Source: Marinobacter sp. CHS3-4 (GTDB lineage: Bacteria; Pseudomonadota; Gammaproteobacteria; Pseudomonadales; Oleiphilaceae). From it: DNA of 64,000 bases. The stretch covers positions 1,675,922 through 1,739,921 of the forward strand of contig NZ_JASGBJ010000001.1 of NCBI RefSeq assembly GCF_030053415.1, given 5' to 3'. How positions within the stretch are numbered: position 1 is the stretch's first letter; every line of letters starts with the position of its first letter. Positions 1-8,146 of the stretch are shown piece after piece. A model generated the notes under the pieces. That model had not been told where the DNA came from. It did no database searches and saw nothing but the letters and a program-made list of their open reading frames with translations. Made by a program: the position numbers and the translations under genes.

Positions 1-64
1 GTTCCTCTCATGCCTGCCTCGAAATGAACTTAGTCAAGACAAAGCATAAAGCGGGCCAGAGCCT

Positions 65-1063
65 TTATAGTTTCCCGAGTTCCAAAGCGTTATCCAGCAT
101 ACGGTTCGAGAAGGCCCATTCGTTGTCGTACCACGCCATGACTTTGACCTGACGACCTTTTACCCGAGTGTGGGCGGCATCAAACACGCTGGACAGTGGT
201 TCGTGATTGAAATCGATCGATACCAGGGGCTGATCGTTATAGCCCAGAACCTTGGATGACTGAGCCGCCCGGCGCATGATCTCGTTGATTTCCTCTGTGC
301 TGGTGTCCCGTTCCGACACAAAGGATAAATCCACCAGCGATACATTGATGGTGGGCACTCGCACTGCAAGGCCGTCCAACTTTCCATCCAGTTGCGGCAG
401 CACCAGCCCAATGGCCGCTGCGGCGCCGGTCTTGGTTGGTATCATTGACTGGGTGGCAGAGCGTGCCCGGTACAGATCGGGGTGATAGACATCGCTCAGG
501 TTCTGGTCGTTGGTGTAGGAATGAATCGTCGTCATCAGCCCGGACTCGATGCCAACGCTCTCCTGCAGTGCCTTGGCAATCGGGGCCAGGCAGTTGGTCG
601 TGCAGGACGCGTTGGAAATTACCTGATGATCCCGTGTCAGGGTGTCGTGGTTGACGCCATAAACAACGGTGGCATCTGCGTTCTTAGTGGGCGCCGACAC
701 AATCACTTTGCGCGCACCGGCGGTCAAATGAGCGGCAGCCTTTTCGCGGGTTGTAAATAGCCCGGTACATTCAAGCACGACGTCCACGCCCATTGATTTC
801 CAGGGCAGGTCCGCCGGGTCGCGGATTGCCGTCACGGCAATGCGGTCGTTGTTGACGGTTATGGACTCGGCGTCGTGACTGATCTCGGCGTTGAATCGAC
901 CGTGTACCGAGTCATGACGGAGCAGGTGAGCGTTGGTGGCGGCGTCGCCTAAGTCGTTGATGGCAACCACCTGCGCCCTGTCCCGGTATTCCTCCTCGTA
1001 CAGGGCTCTAAGCACGTTGCGGCCGATTCTTCCGAAGCCGTTGATTGCAATTTTAAGTGTCAT
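65..1063 (-). CDS. gap: Glyceraldehyde-3-phosphate dehydrogenase, type I
   Basis: Converts glyceraldehyde 3-phosphate, NAD and phosphate to 1,3-bisphosphoglycerate in the cytoplasm. The 332-residue length is normal for the family. The N-terminal Rossmann motif [10 protein letters not shown] lies at residues 7-16. The acidic residue in AINDLGD (Asp37) points to NAD rather than NADP. The active-site loop NASCTTNC places the catalytic cysteine at 154. Overall it looks like the Gap enzyme of pseudomonads rather than erythrose-4-phosphate dehydrogenase, but the split between these paralogues cannot be proved by eye. The gene stands alone; an AT-rich inverted repeat lies 25 bases upstream of the ATG. 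Bases 1-64, downstream of its stop, show no other recognisable feature. Confidence 0.93.
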   Translation of the reverse strand: MTLKIAINGFGRIGRNVLRALYEEEYRDRAQVVAINDLGDAATNAHLLRHDSVHGRFNAEISHDAESITVNNDRIAVTAIRDPADLPWKSMGVDVVLECTGLFTTREKAAAHLTAGARKVIVSAPTKNADATVVYGVNHDTLTRDHQVISNASCTTNCLAPIAKALQESVGIESGLMTTIHSYTNDQNLSDVYHPDLYRARSATQSMIPTKTGAAAAIGLVLPQLDGKLDGLAVRVPTINVSLVDLSFVSERDTSTEEINEIMRRAAQSSKVLGYNDQPLVSIDFNHEPLSSVFDAAHTRVKGRQVKVMAWYDNEWAFSNRMLDNALELGKL

Positions 1064-1087
1064 GTCGTGCTCCTGATTCTGTTCGTT

Positions 1088-1114
1088 TTGTTATTAATGT
1101 AGTAAATATAACAA
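1088..1114. promoter_or_regulatory. Inverted repeat in the gap promoter region
   Basis: TTGTTAT (1088-1094) and ATAACAA (1108-1114) are perfect 7-base inverted arms with a 13-base AT-rich spacer, about 25 bases upstream of the gap start. The position is right for an operator or a promoter-overlapping site. In pseudomonads gap is commonly under HexR control. The spacer contains TGTAGTAAAT, only loosely like a HexR half-site, so the regulator is a guess. Confidence 0.35.
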
Positions 1115-1288
1115 ATAAAAGCACTCTAAGCGTCGAAAATTCCAGTTATTGGATATAAACGGCGTAATAAAACAACCAAAAGCAGTGCGATATTGGAGTT
1201 TTAGACAGCGAACGACATTAAAAGTGCAATGGAATACCGCAATGACACTGTTTCAAGGAACCATCGAGTGGGACAGGCGCGCGACGTG

Positions 1289-1624
1289 CTACTCCGCGCA
1301 ATCGATGCAGTAAAGGCAGGTGGGGTCGATTTCCAGTCTTTTGGGGTTGATCGGTTCGCCACATTCCAGGCATTCACCGAACTCATCGTTTTCGATTCGA
1401 GCAAGGGCGCTCTGAATCAGGCGAAGCTGCTGCTCGGCCCGCGCTTTGCCGGCTTTTGCGAGGGCCTGGCTCTGAAGCGCGTCCATCCGCGACAGTCTGC
1501 CGACGCTCTGCTGATCCAGGTGGACGGTGTCGCTGGTTTCATCGCGCACTGCGCTAGTGGACTGCAGATCTTCGCGCCAGTCCAGAAGCAACTTGCGGAA
1601 TCTGCGTAACTCGTCGTCAGTCAT
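1289..1624 (-). CDS. DksA/TraR-family zinc-finger protein
   Basis: A 111-residue protein of the DksA/TraR family, whose members bind the RNA polymerase secondary channel and adjust transcription. The C-terminal zinc finger is intact: cysteines 85, 88, 106 and 109 form the family spacing C-x2-C-x17-C-x2-C. The N-terminal part is helical and shorter than in true DksA (about 150 residues), so this is a short paralogue rather than the housekeeping DksA. I start it at MTDDELRRF (1624); an upstream in-frame ATG would add 17 residues unlike the family. It lies 65 bases downstream of the HupE-anchor pair on the same strand and could be read through from it, but a functional link is not shown. Confidence 0.8.
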   Translation of the reverse strand: MTDDELRRFRKLLLDWREDLQSTSAVRDETSDTVHLDQQSVGRLSRMDALQSQALAKAGKARAEQQLRLIQSALARIENDEFGECLECGEPINPKRLEIDPTCLYCIDCAE

Positions 1625-1689
1625 GCTCAGCCCTCGGCGTCGGGAGATCACTGTCGCCAGTTTATAACAGAACATGCTCTGAATTCTGA

Positions 1690-2388
1690 TCAGAGCACTT
1701 TCTGCAATTCCCCGTAATCTCCGCCGGTGCGAAGGACCAGGGTAATGTCGTTGTCGTTACGGTTCCGGAAAAACCAGCCGTGCTTGCCAGTGAAGGCGGC
1801 CTGAAGTTCGCCTTCATCCTCTGGAACGCCGCGGCCCTTTTCGTAGGAGATGGACTGGCCGCTGCCGTTTCCGTGCGTGTCGTAGTTGATCGGTCCCCCT
1901 TCGGACACCCAGGAGAAACGGGCAATTGCGCCTTCTTCCATGGTGAGCTTGTACTCTGTGCCTTCCCCGGGGGTAAGCACAACGCGAATTTCATCCTGCC
2001 ACTGGGGTTCTGCCGGCGCCACGGGCGCTGCAGTCTCTGCCTCGGCTTCAGGCGCCGGTTGCGGTGAGGCGGCGACGTCCTGCTCAGTGGATGCCGGTTC
2101 GGCGTCTACCGGATCCGAAATCTCGGATTCGGCTGTCTTTGCGGGTTCGACCGCGGCCATCTGGGCGGCAGCGTCTGCTGCGGCTTCCTCTGCCAGTTGC
2201 TGCTTGATGTCGCCCATTTCTGTTAACCCCATCAGCTCACCGGCCCCCGTTGGGTCGATACCGTATTCCGCCGGCATCACGACCGCGACAAGCAGCACAG
2301 CGGCCACAATCAAAGCCAGAACGGTGGATTTGATCAATCTGGCGGTTGAGGGAAGTTCTTCCCGGGAGGGTATTTCCGTGTTGTACAT
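1690..2388 (-). CDS. Single-pass membrane anchor protein paired with HupE
   Basis: A 232-residue protein with a short cytoplasmic N-terminus, one membrane helix at about residues 20-40 and a low-complexity Ala/Glu/Pro linker at about 60-130. A compact C-terminal domain at about 133-232 is rich in Trp, Tyr and Gly (HGNGSGQS, GKHGWFFRN). It starts 15 bases after hupE with GGAG 7 bases before the ATG, so the two are almost certainly co-transcribed. I recall proteins of this shape, annotated as transmembrane anchor proteins, beside HupE/UreJ-family genes. The C-terminal domain presumably works in the periplasm on whatever HupE handles. No catalytic motif is recognisable. Confidence 0.75.
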   Translation of the reverse strand: MYNTEIPSREELPSTARLIKSTVLALIVAAVLLVAVVMPAEYGIDPTGAGELMGLTEMGDIKQQLAEEAAADAAAQMAAVEPAKTAESEISDPVDAEPASTEQDVAASPQPAPEAEAETAAPVAPAEPQWQDEIRVVLTPGEGTEYKLTMEEGAIARFSWVSEGGPINYDTHGNGSGQSISYEKGRGVPEDEGELQAAFTGKHGWFFRNRNDNDITLVLRTGGDYGELQKVL

Positions 2389-2403
2389 GACAAGACTCCA
2401 GAA

Positions 2404-3126
2404 TTAAGCGACAAAATAACCGGTGAGCTGGTAGCCGAAGAGCAGGAAACCTGCGCTCATCATGGCTACATTGGCGGTGTAGGCATGGCGGAAAAAGCTG
2501 TCTGACTTGCGCCAGAAGCTGATCATGATGAGGATCATGGCCAGGGCGATCAGTTGCCCGATTTCCACGCCCACATTGAACGCCAGCAGGTTTGGAATCA
2601 GCCCATCCGTTGAAATGTCGTATTCGATGATTTTGGTGGACAGCCCGAAGCCATGGAAAAAGCCGAAAATCAGGGTGGCGGCTTTGGTGTTCGGCTGAAA
2701 TCCGAACCAGCGCTGATAGGCGCCGATGTTGTCCAGGGCTTTGTAAACGATCGACAGGCCGATGATGGCATCAATGAGGTAACTGTTGATGCCCACGTTG
2801 AAGTACACACCCAGTAGCATGGTGGTCGAGTGCCCCAGCGCAAACAGGCTGACGTAGATGGCAATGTGCTGCATCCGGTACAGGAAGAAAATGACGCCCA
2901 GCAGGAACAATAGGTGGTCATAGCCGGTGACCATGTGCTTGGCGCCAAGGTAGATAAAGGACATCAGATGGATGCCCGTGATTTCCTGAATGTAGCCTTT
3001 GTCGCCCTGGGCAACGGCGTGGGCCAGAACCTCACCGCTGATGGCCAGCAGGCCGAGTGAAACGGCCAACCAGCCGAGGCGAGACCGGATCGCCAGCCAG
3101 CGGCTGTGGAATAATGGAGACACCAT
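2404..3126 (-). CDS. HupE/UreJ-type membrane protein (subfamily 2)
   Basis: A polytopic inner-membrane protein related to HupE/UreJ, a family associated with nickel or cobalt uptake. An N-terminal signal-like segment ends near VLAHAV and is followed by six or seven hydrophobic spans. Conserved histidine motifs are visible: GYDHLLFLLG, GHSTTMLLG and FFHGFGLS. These are the usual candidates for metal ligands. I use the ATG at 3126 because GGAGT sits 5 bases upstream; a start at 3159 would add 11 residues. The gene is divergent from an MFS carrier with a His-rich tail, and the anchor protein follows directly. The substrate metal is inferred from family only. Confidence 0.82.
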   Translation of the reverse strand: MVSPLFHSRWLAIRSRLGWLAVSLGLLAISGEVLAHAVAQGDKGYIQEITGIHLMSFIYLGAKHMVTGYDHLLFLLGVIFFLYRMQHIAIYVSLFALGHSTTMLLGVYFNVGINSYLIDAIIGLSIVYKALDNIGAYQRWFGFQPNTKAATLIFGFFHGFGLSTKIIEYDISTDGLIPNLLAFNVGVEIGQLIALAMILIMISFWRKSDSFFRHAYTANVAMMSAGFLLFGYQLTGYFVA

Positions 3127-3218
3127 GAATACTCCAGTGTGTTGGATCATTAGGGACAAGACGATAGCATCCTCAGTGATCGAAAGAAGCCAACATTAAA
3201 GAATGGTACTAAAGCACG

Positions 3219-4523
3219 ATGCTTGAGATTTTGAAGTGCCGAACCTATCGGCACCTGTTTTTCGCGCAAATGGTTGCGCTGCTGGGAACGGGGCTGGCAA
3301 CAGTTGCCCTGAGCCTGCTGGCGTTTGACCTCGCGGAAGACCGGGCAGGGCAGGTGATTGGCACGGCGTTGGCCATCAAGATGGTGGCGTACGTGTGCAT
3401 CGCGCCCTTTGCCTCGGCTTTGGCTGAGCGTTTGCCGCGCCGCACAATGCTGGTTGCCCTAGACCTGGTGCGAGCATCCATCGCGTTGGCGCTGCCATTC
3501 GTGACGCAGGTATATGAAGTTTACGTTCTGATTGCCATTCTTCAGTCAGCCTCTGCGGCGTTCACGCCAACCTATCAGTCCATCATCCCCGATGTGCTTC
3601 CTGATGAAGACGACTACACCCGCGCTTTGTCTTTGTCGCGCGTTGCCTACGATCTGGAAAACCTGATCAGTCCGGCCCTGGCCGGATTGCTGCTGCTCGT
3701 CACCAGTTGGGAAGTGCTGTTCGCCGGAACCGTCATCGGATTTCTGGCGTCTGCGGTGCTGATTGTGTCGGTGATGCTGCCCAAGCGCGAAGCCTCGGGG
3801 CAAACGCATGGAGTGTTGGATCGCGTCAGGCGTGGGTTCTGGATATTCCGGGCGACGCCCCGACTGCGGGGGCTGATGGCCCTGAACCTCGTGGTGAGCG
3901 TGGCCGGTTCCCTGGTGATCGTGAACACGGTGGTCTGGGTGCAGGGCCAGTTCAAGCTGACTGAGCAATACACAGCCCTGGCGTTTGCCGTCTTCGGCGC
4001 TGGCTCTATGGCAGCGGCCCTGGCGCTTCCCGCGTTGCTTCGCCGCTGGCAGGATCGCCCCGTCATGCTGGCAGGGGCGGCGCTGGTGCTGGGCGGCCTG
4101 GCGCTCGCACTGATGATCGATGGCCTGGAAATGCTGTTGCCTGTGTGGGCGATTCTGGGTGTGGGGTTTTCGACCGTGCAAACGCCCATTGGCCGTTTGT
4201 TGACGCAATCCTCCCATGGCGAGGATCGCCCGGCGCTGTTTTCTGCCCAGTTTTCCCTGTCCCATGCGGGCTGGCTGCTGACGTATCCGCTGGCGGGTTG
4301 GCTTGGCACGGTGGCCGGTATGCAGGGCACCGTGCTGGTCCTGTTGGTACTGGGCATGATCTTCTTTGTCCTCGCCGTGCGCCTATGGCCTGCCGAGGAC
4401 CGACTGGTGATCACCCACAGCCACCCCGATCTACCCGAGGGTCACCCCCATAAAACCACGGCGGGGGAGACGCATACGCATCGCTTCGTGATTGACGAAT
4501 TGCACCCGCGCTGGCCGGGCTGA
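3219..4523 (+). CDS. MFS transporter with His-rich C-terminal tail
   Basis: A 434-residue major facilitator superfamily carrier of the MFS_3/enterobactin-exporter-like type with about 12 membrane spans. The tail after about residue 393 is hydrophilic and carries seven histidines in three HxH motifs (HSHP, GHPH, THTH) before the end DELHPRWPG. NreB-type nickel exporters have a His-rich C-terminus, so metal export is plausible. However, similar short His-bearing tails occur in many uncharacterised proteobacterial carriers. It is divergent from hupE with about 90 bases between starts. No clear Shine-Dalgarno precedes the ATG, so the start is moderately certain. Confidence 0.82.
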   Translation: MLEILKCRTYRHLFFAQMVALLGTGLATVALSLLAFDLAEDRAGQVIGTALAIKMVAYVCIAPFASALAERLPRRTMLVALDLVRASIALALPFVTQVYEVYVLIAILQSASAAFTPTYQSIIPDVLPDEDDYTRALSLSRVAYDLENLISPALAGLLLLVTSWEVLFAGTVIGFLASAVLIVSVMLPKREASGQTHGVLDRVRRGFWIFRATPRLRGLMALNLVVSVAGSLVIVNTVVWVQGQFKLTEQYTALAFAVFGAGSMAAALALPALLRRWQDRPVMLAGAALVLGGLALALMIDGLEMLLPVWAILGVGFSTVQTPIGRLLTQSSHGEDRPALFSAQFSLSHAGWLLTYPLAGWLGTVAGMQGTVLVLLVLGMIFFVLAVRLWPAEDRLVITHSHPDLPEGHPHKTTAGETHTHRFVIDELHPRWPG

Positions 4524-4653
4524 TCATCTGCACTGCAGATTCGCTTACTTCCAATCGGACAGCGTCGTCTACACTATCTGGCATGTGATATGTGCTTTTT
4601 CAGAATGGTCACTTGCGGTTCAATTTTAGTTAATTAAGCAGGGAGGATATTGC

Positions 4654-4875
4654 ATGATGGGAAATGACGCTTGGGGAAACGGCATGTGGGCCGGACATGG
4701 TCTATGGATGCTGGTGATTGCGGTTCTGATGGTGATACCGGCGTGGCGAATTTGCCAGAGAGTAGGGTATCCGGGCGTGATGGGCCTTCTGATACTGGTT
4801 CCGCTGCTGAACCTTGGCCTGCTGTATTTTCTGGCGTTTTCCGACTGGCCAGCCAATAAGAAAGAACAGGAATAA
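4654..4875 (+). CDS. Small two-span membrane protein
   Basis: A 73-residue protein with two hydrophobic segments (about residues 18-30 and 42-60) separated by a short polar loop, RICQRVGYPG, and ending in a charged tail. GGAGG lies 8 bases before the first of two adjacent ATGs, which supports the start. The Gly-Met-Trp-rich N-terminus (GNGMWAGHG) is unusual. I do not recognise a named family. It stands alone between the MFS carrier and a group of small stress-type genes on the other strand. Confidence 0.65.
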   Translation: MMGNDAWGNGMWAGHGLWMLVIAVLMVIPAWRICQRVGYPGVMGLLILVPLLNLGLLYFLAFSDWPANKKEQE

Positions 4876-4975
4876 AGCCGGAATCTTCGAGGGTATCGGC
4901 AAGAATAACGGACTCTTTTATGCAGCTTCAGGGTGAGGATGCGATGGAATTCAAAATCCTCATTACGTTGCCAGA

Positions 4976-5314
4976 TTACTTGGGGAAATGACGACGTCGT
5001 GCAGCTTGAAGCATCGCGTTTCGTCCCCCAAAAGTCTTCACTTGATGATTGAGAACGTCAAAGCAAAAAATGTAATCGTCTAGACCGTGATTGATCTTCC
5101 GAAATTTTCTGATTGCCAAGCCATAAGCCTTCGAAGGCAATGAAGTATCCTTTGTTTGCTTCTCGTTTGTGGTCTCGCTGTAATTCACAAAATAATGATA
5201 CAGAGCCGCCTTGATCAGCGTGTTTCGGGATTTAACCTTCTTGTAAGAGTTAAAACCAACAATGAGTGCGGTGATCAGGATTCCCGCATAAAGGAAAATG
5301 CCTTCATAGGCCAT
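4976..5314 (-). CDS. Hypothetical protein with N-terminal membrane helix
   Basis: A 112-residue protein starting with one hydrophobic helix (about residues 5-22), followed by a basic, polar domain with FRKINHGLDDYIFCFDVLNH near its middle and an Arg-rich end. GAGAGAG lies just before the ATG. No family is recognised. It follows a 24-codon membrane peptide gene on the same strand, 60 bases downstream, and both lie beyond csbD. Its AT content is somewhat higher than that of the neighbours. Confidence 0.55.
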   Translation of the reverse strand: MAYEGIFLYAGILITALIVGFNSYKKVKSRNTLIKAALYHYFVNYSETTNEKQTKDTSLPSKAYGLAIRKFRKINHGLDDYIFCFDVLNHQVKTFGGRNAMLQAARRRHFPK

Positions 5315-5374
5315 AATCTCTCTCCTCGATAACGCAAAGCGTTCTTTCGAGTTGCTCTGTCACGCCGCTTCGGT

Positions 5375-5449
5375 TTAGCCAATACCCAGAAAAGAGAGAA
5401 TTGCCACAACGATAACGACAGCACCAACGATGTAAACGATGTTGTTCAT
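5375..5449 (-). CDS. 24-residue hydrophobic membrane peptide
   Basis: A very short gene read directly from the sequence: ATG at 5449-5447, 24 codons, TAA at 5377-5375. The product begins MNNIVYIVGAVVIV and ends SFLGIG. It is a single hydrophobic helix with a polar Asn-Asn start, a pattern I have seen in tiny proteobacterial membrane proteins found near CsbD-like and other stress genes. An AAAGG Shine-Dalgarno-like motif lies 9 bases upstream. It sits between csbD and an unknown membrane-anchored gene on the same strand. The main doubt is that any short hydrophobic frame can arise by chance; the start context and strand agreement argue for a real gene. Confidence 0.6.
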   Translation of the reverse strand: MNNIVYIVGAVVIVVAILSFLGIG

Positions 5450-5636
5450 GGGTGTTGACCTTTTCTGGAACCTGTAAATTTGGTTGCGCCGCCTTCCCTG
5501 CGGCGGATGATGCAACTCCCTGTATTGGCTGATCCATCGCCACATCAGGGTTCATATTGAGCCATCAACATGGCGGGGTCTGTACGCTGGCCAACACAGT
5601 GCGGAAGAAACGGTGGGTATGTCTGGTCGTTGAAAC

Positions 5637-5664
5637 GCTGCCTGCAAACAAGCCTGCAGGCAGC
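5637..5664 (-). terminator. Strong hairpin after csbD
   Basis: GCTGCCTGC (5637-5645) pairs perfectly with GCAGGCAGC (5656-5664) around a 10-base loop, 26 bases past the csbD-like stop. On the minus strand the stem is followed by GTTTC, a poor U-tract. It may therefore be a weak terminator or an mRNA-stabilising end. Confidence 0.5.
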
Positions 5665-5689
5665 CAAATCAGAGTTAGGTGGGGGTAGA

Positions 5690-5893
5690 TTAATGCTTGC
5701 TGATTTGTTCGAAGTCCTTGATTTGCTTGTCCGCTTCGTCTCTGGTGACGCCGTAAGCTTGCTGAATTTCGCCAGCTAGTTGTTCACATCGGCCAGCAAT
5801 CTCATCGAGGCGGTCATCGGTTAGCTTGCCCCACTGCTCCTTCATCTTGCCCTTCAGTTCTTTCCAGTTGCCTTCGATGGTGTCCTTGTTCAT
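5690..5893 (-). CDS. CsbD-family stress protein
   Basis: A 67-residue, highly charged, soluble protein of the CsbD family (general-stress-induced, molecular role unknown). The family signature is present at the N-terminus: NKDTIEGNWKELKGKMKEQWGKLTDD. The second half (CEQLAGEIQQAYGVTRDEAD) fits the usual helical tail. The start is the ATG at 5893 because GGAG lies 5 bases upstream; the in-frame extension upstream is not family-like. A hairpin follows the stop. Confidence 0.88.
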   Translation of the reverse strand: MNKDTIEGNWKELKGKMKEQWGKLTDDRLDEIAGRCEQLAGEIQQAYGVTRDEADKQIKDFEQISKH

Positions 5894-6122
5894 TTCAGCT
5901 CCTTTGGCCCTCTGGCCAGACAATAGGTTCATGTAACGGTGGCCCATTTTCAGACAAAGCCTGTGCCACCGGGGTTCATCGTGCGTTGGAACCGGGTCAC
6001 GGTCTGTGCGTTAACAGACACAGATGGGTTCGGGTGGGGTAGCGCACAGAGGCCGGTCTGTTTCTTTGGCAAATTGGGGCGCAGGAAAAGCCTTTGAACC
6101 CTTACGAGCCTGAGGAAGTCAT

Positions 6123-7412
6123 TTGACCAACGCCGTCTGGTTTGTCGCGATCGGAACTCTGCTGATTCTTATGGGAACGCGCCCGCCGGTGCTTCAGCGT
6201 CTGAATCTGACACCATCCATGGTCTATTTGAGTGTGGGCGTGCTTCTGGGCCCCTCAATTATCGGTGTATTTCATTTTAACCCGCTGAAACAGGCGCATT
6301 TGCTGGAAGTGCTTGCGGAGCTTGCGGTGCTGTTGTCGTTGTTTATTGCCGGCACCAAGATGCCGGTGCCGTTCAGATGGAAAGCATGGCGCGTACCTTT
6401 GCGTCTGGCCTTTATCTCTATGACGCTCAGTGTCGTGCTGACAGCAGTCTTCGGTTACTACCTGCTTGGACTTCCTTTGGGGGCGGCAATTTTGCTGGGA
6501 GCCATACTGGCGCCCACCGACCCTGTATTGGCAACGGATGTGCAGGTGCGGCACATGGGGGATACCGATTCCCTTCGGTTTACTCTGACGAGTGAAGCGG
6601 GAATGAACGATGGCAGCGCCTTTCCTTTCGTCATGTTGGGTCTGTTGTTACTCGGTTCCCCGGTGAGTGACGAGCTGCTGGAAAGATGGTTTTTTAAGGA
6701 CGTCTTGTGGTCAACGGCGTCGGCCATTGTGGTCGGGCTTGTCACGGGCCGGTTGCTGGCTCAGCTTGTGCGAGGGCAGCGATCCCTCGAAAGAACGGGC
6801 CCGTTGTTGGACGATTTCCTTGGTCTTGGACTCATTGGTCTGACTTACGGCGTATGCCTACTGATCGATGGATGGGGGTTTCTGGGTGTTTTTGTTGCCG
6901 CCATTTCGCTGCGGCAATCCGAAAAAACGCTGGCCCGGGAGGAAGAGTCTAACCAACGCCGAGGTGCGTCTTCGGCCTCTTCCCATCAGCCGCGCGAAAA
7001 CATCGCTCATAGCCCCAGCGAGGTATCGGAAGGCTCTTTGAGGTTCAAGGAGCCCCTTGAGCGCTTGTCCGAACTGGTATTGGTGGTCTTGCTGGGAGGC
7101 ATGTTGTTTACCGACTCCTGGAGCCTCCGAGCTGTCGGTCTCGGGCTGTTCCTGTTTGTGGTCGTTCGGCCGGTCAGCGTATTCCTTGGTTTGCTTGGCT
7201 CTGGCGCATCCTGGCGTCTGCAGATGCTGGTGGGCTGGTTCGGGGTTCGGGGAATCGGTTCTCTCTACTATCTGATGTTCGCCGTTGTTTTCGGCCTGCC
7301 GGAAGAGCTGGCCGTGGAGCTTATCCATATCACGCTGGTGGTCGTTGTGCTCTCGATCATCATTCACGGGCTAACCGTCAAACCAATGATGACGCGATGG
7401 TGGGGCCCCTGA
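6123..7412 (+). CDS. CPA1-type cation/proton antiporter
   Basis: A 429-residue inner-membrane antiporter of the NhaP/CPA1 group, expected to exchange Na+ or K+ for protons. About 12 membrane spans are visible. The ion-site motif APTDPVLATD (about residues 137-146) and the partner motif EAGMNDGSAFP (about 158-168) carry the conserved Thr-Asp and Asn-Asp of the family. A hydrophilic, charged insert of about 45 residues (about 275-320) divides the last spans and is longer than a usual loop. Translation starts at TTG (6123), preceded by GAGGAAG. It is a single gene; which cation is moved cannot be told from sequence. Confidence 0.86.
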   Translation: MTNAVWFVAIGTLLILMGTRPPVLQRLNLTPSMVYLSVGVLLGPSIIGVFHFNPLKQAHLLEVLAELAVLLSLFIAGTKMPVPFRWKAWRVPLRLAFISMTLSVVLTAVFGYYLLGLPLGAAILLGAILAPTDPVLATDVQVRHMGDTDSLRFTLTSEAGMNDGSAFPFVMLGLLLLGSPVSDELLERWFFKDVLWSTASAIVVGLVTGRLLAQLVRGQRSLERTGPLLDDFLGLGLIGLTYGVCLLIDGWGFLGVFVAAISLRQSEKTLAREEESNQRRGASSASSHQPRENIAHSPSEVSEGSLRFKEPLERLSELVLVVLLGGMLFTDSWSLRAVGLGLFLFVVVRPVSVFLGLLGSGASWRLQMLVGWFGVRGIGSLYYLMFAVVFGLPEELAVELIHITLVVVVLSIIIHGLTVKPMMTRWWGP

Positions 7413-7591
7413 AACCCATTCTTCTGCCTGTGTGTGCTTACGAACAGACAACACAGTGGTCCAACCCTGATTCTGGGAAGGTGGGCTCGCACCGAATTGA
7501 ATGACCCAAATTCGCTGCGCCACGACCTGCGTCCAATATTCATTGGCGCATTTTGGAATGCAATCTGAACAATGTGAGCAAGGAGCTTGTC

Positions 7592-8140
7592 ATGATCAGA
7601 ATCAAGACTGCGGCGATCACTTTCTGTCTGTTAGGAGCTTTGCCCCTGGCGGTATCCGCACAATCCGCCGAGTTTGGCCCGCGCGAGGGTGATCGTGAAT
7701 TCTCCCTTTCCGGAACTGGCAGTAATGACCGGGATTTCAACAGCGGCAGCTTCGGCGTGACCGGTGATCTGGGCTGGTATCTGCAGAGTAATGTGGTGGC
7801 TGGTATTCGCCAGAGTATCAATTACGCCGATATTGAAGGTCAGGGCGTCACCGATGATTACTGGAACGGCTCGACCCGGGGGTACATCGACTATCAGTTC
7901 CTCAACGATCGCGCACGTCCCTTTGTTGGCGCGAGCCTGGGCGGCATATATGGTGATGGCGTCAAGGACAGTGCGTTTGCCGGCCTGGAAGGAGGATTAA
8001 AGTATTACGTGCTAGCCAAGACCTATTTCCTGGCGCGCGCCGAGTATCAGTTCTTGTTCTCAGACAGCAATGACGCGACAGATGCCTTCCAGGACGACGG
8101 CATCTGGGCCTACACCGTGGGTCTGGGCTATAACTTCTGA
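7592..8140 (+). CDS. Outer-membrane beta-barrel protein
   Basis: A 182-residue exported protein. A signal peptide (MIRIKTAAITFCLLGALPLAVSA) is followed by alternating polar/hydrophobic strands rich in Gly and Tyr. The C-terminal GLGYNF ends in the aromatic residue recognised by the BAM machinery. The pattern fits a small OmpW/OmpX-like barrel of about eight strands; no substrate is implied. I chose the ATG at 7592 because AGGAG ends 6 bases upstream and the signal peptide begins there. It is convergent with the matrixin gene, with 6 bases between stops. Confidence 0.8.
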   Translation: MIRIKTAAITFCLLGALPLAVSAQSAEFGPREGDREFSLSGTGSNDRDFNSGSFGVTGDLGWYLQSNVVAGIRQSINYADIEGQGVTDDYWNGSTRGYIDYQFLNDRARPFVGASLGGIYGDGVKDSAFAGLEGGLKYYVLAKTYFLARAEYQFLFSDSNDATDAFQDDGIWAYTVGLGYNF

Positions 8141-8146
8141 AGAAGG

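Noticed and set aside
5304..5555. An 83-residue frame overlapping the 24-codon peptide gene
   Set aside because: It is out of frame with the hydrophobic peptide, lacks a ribosome site and looks like non-coding sequence (VNTHEQHRLHRWCCRYRC).
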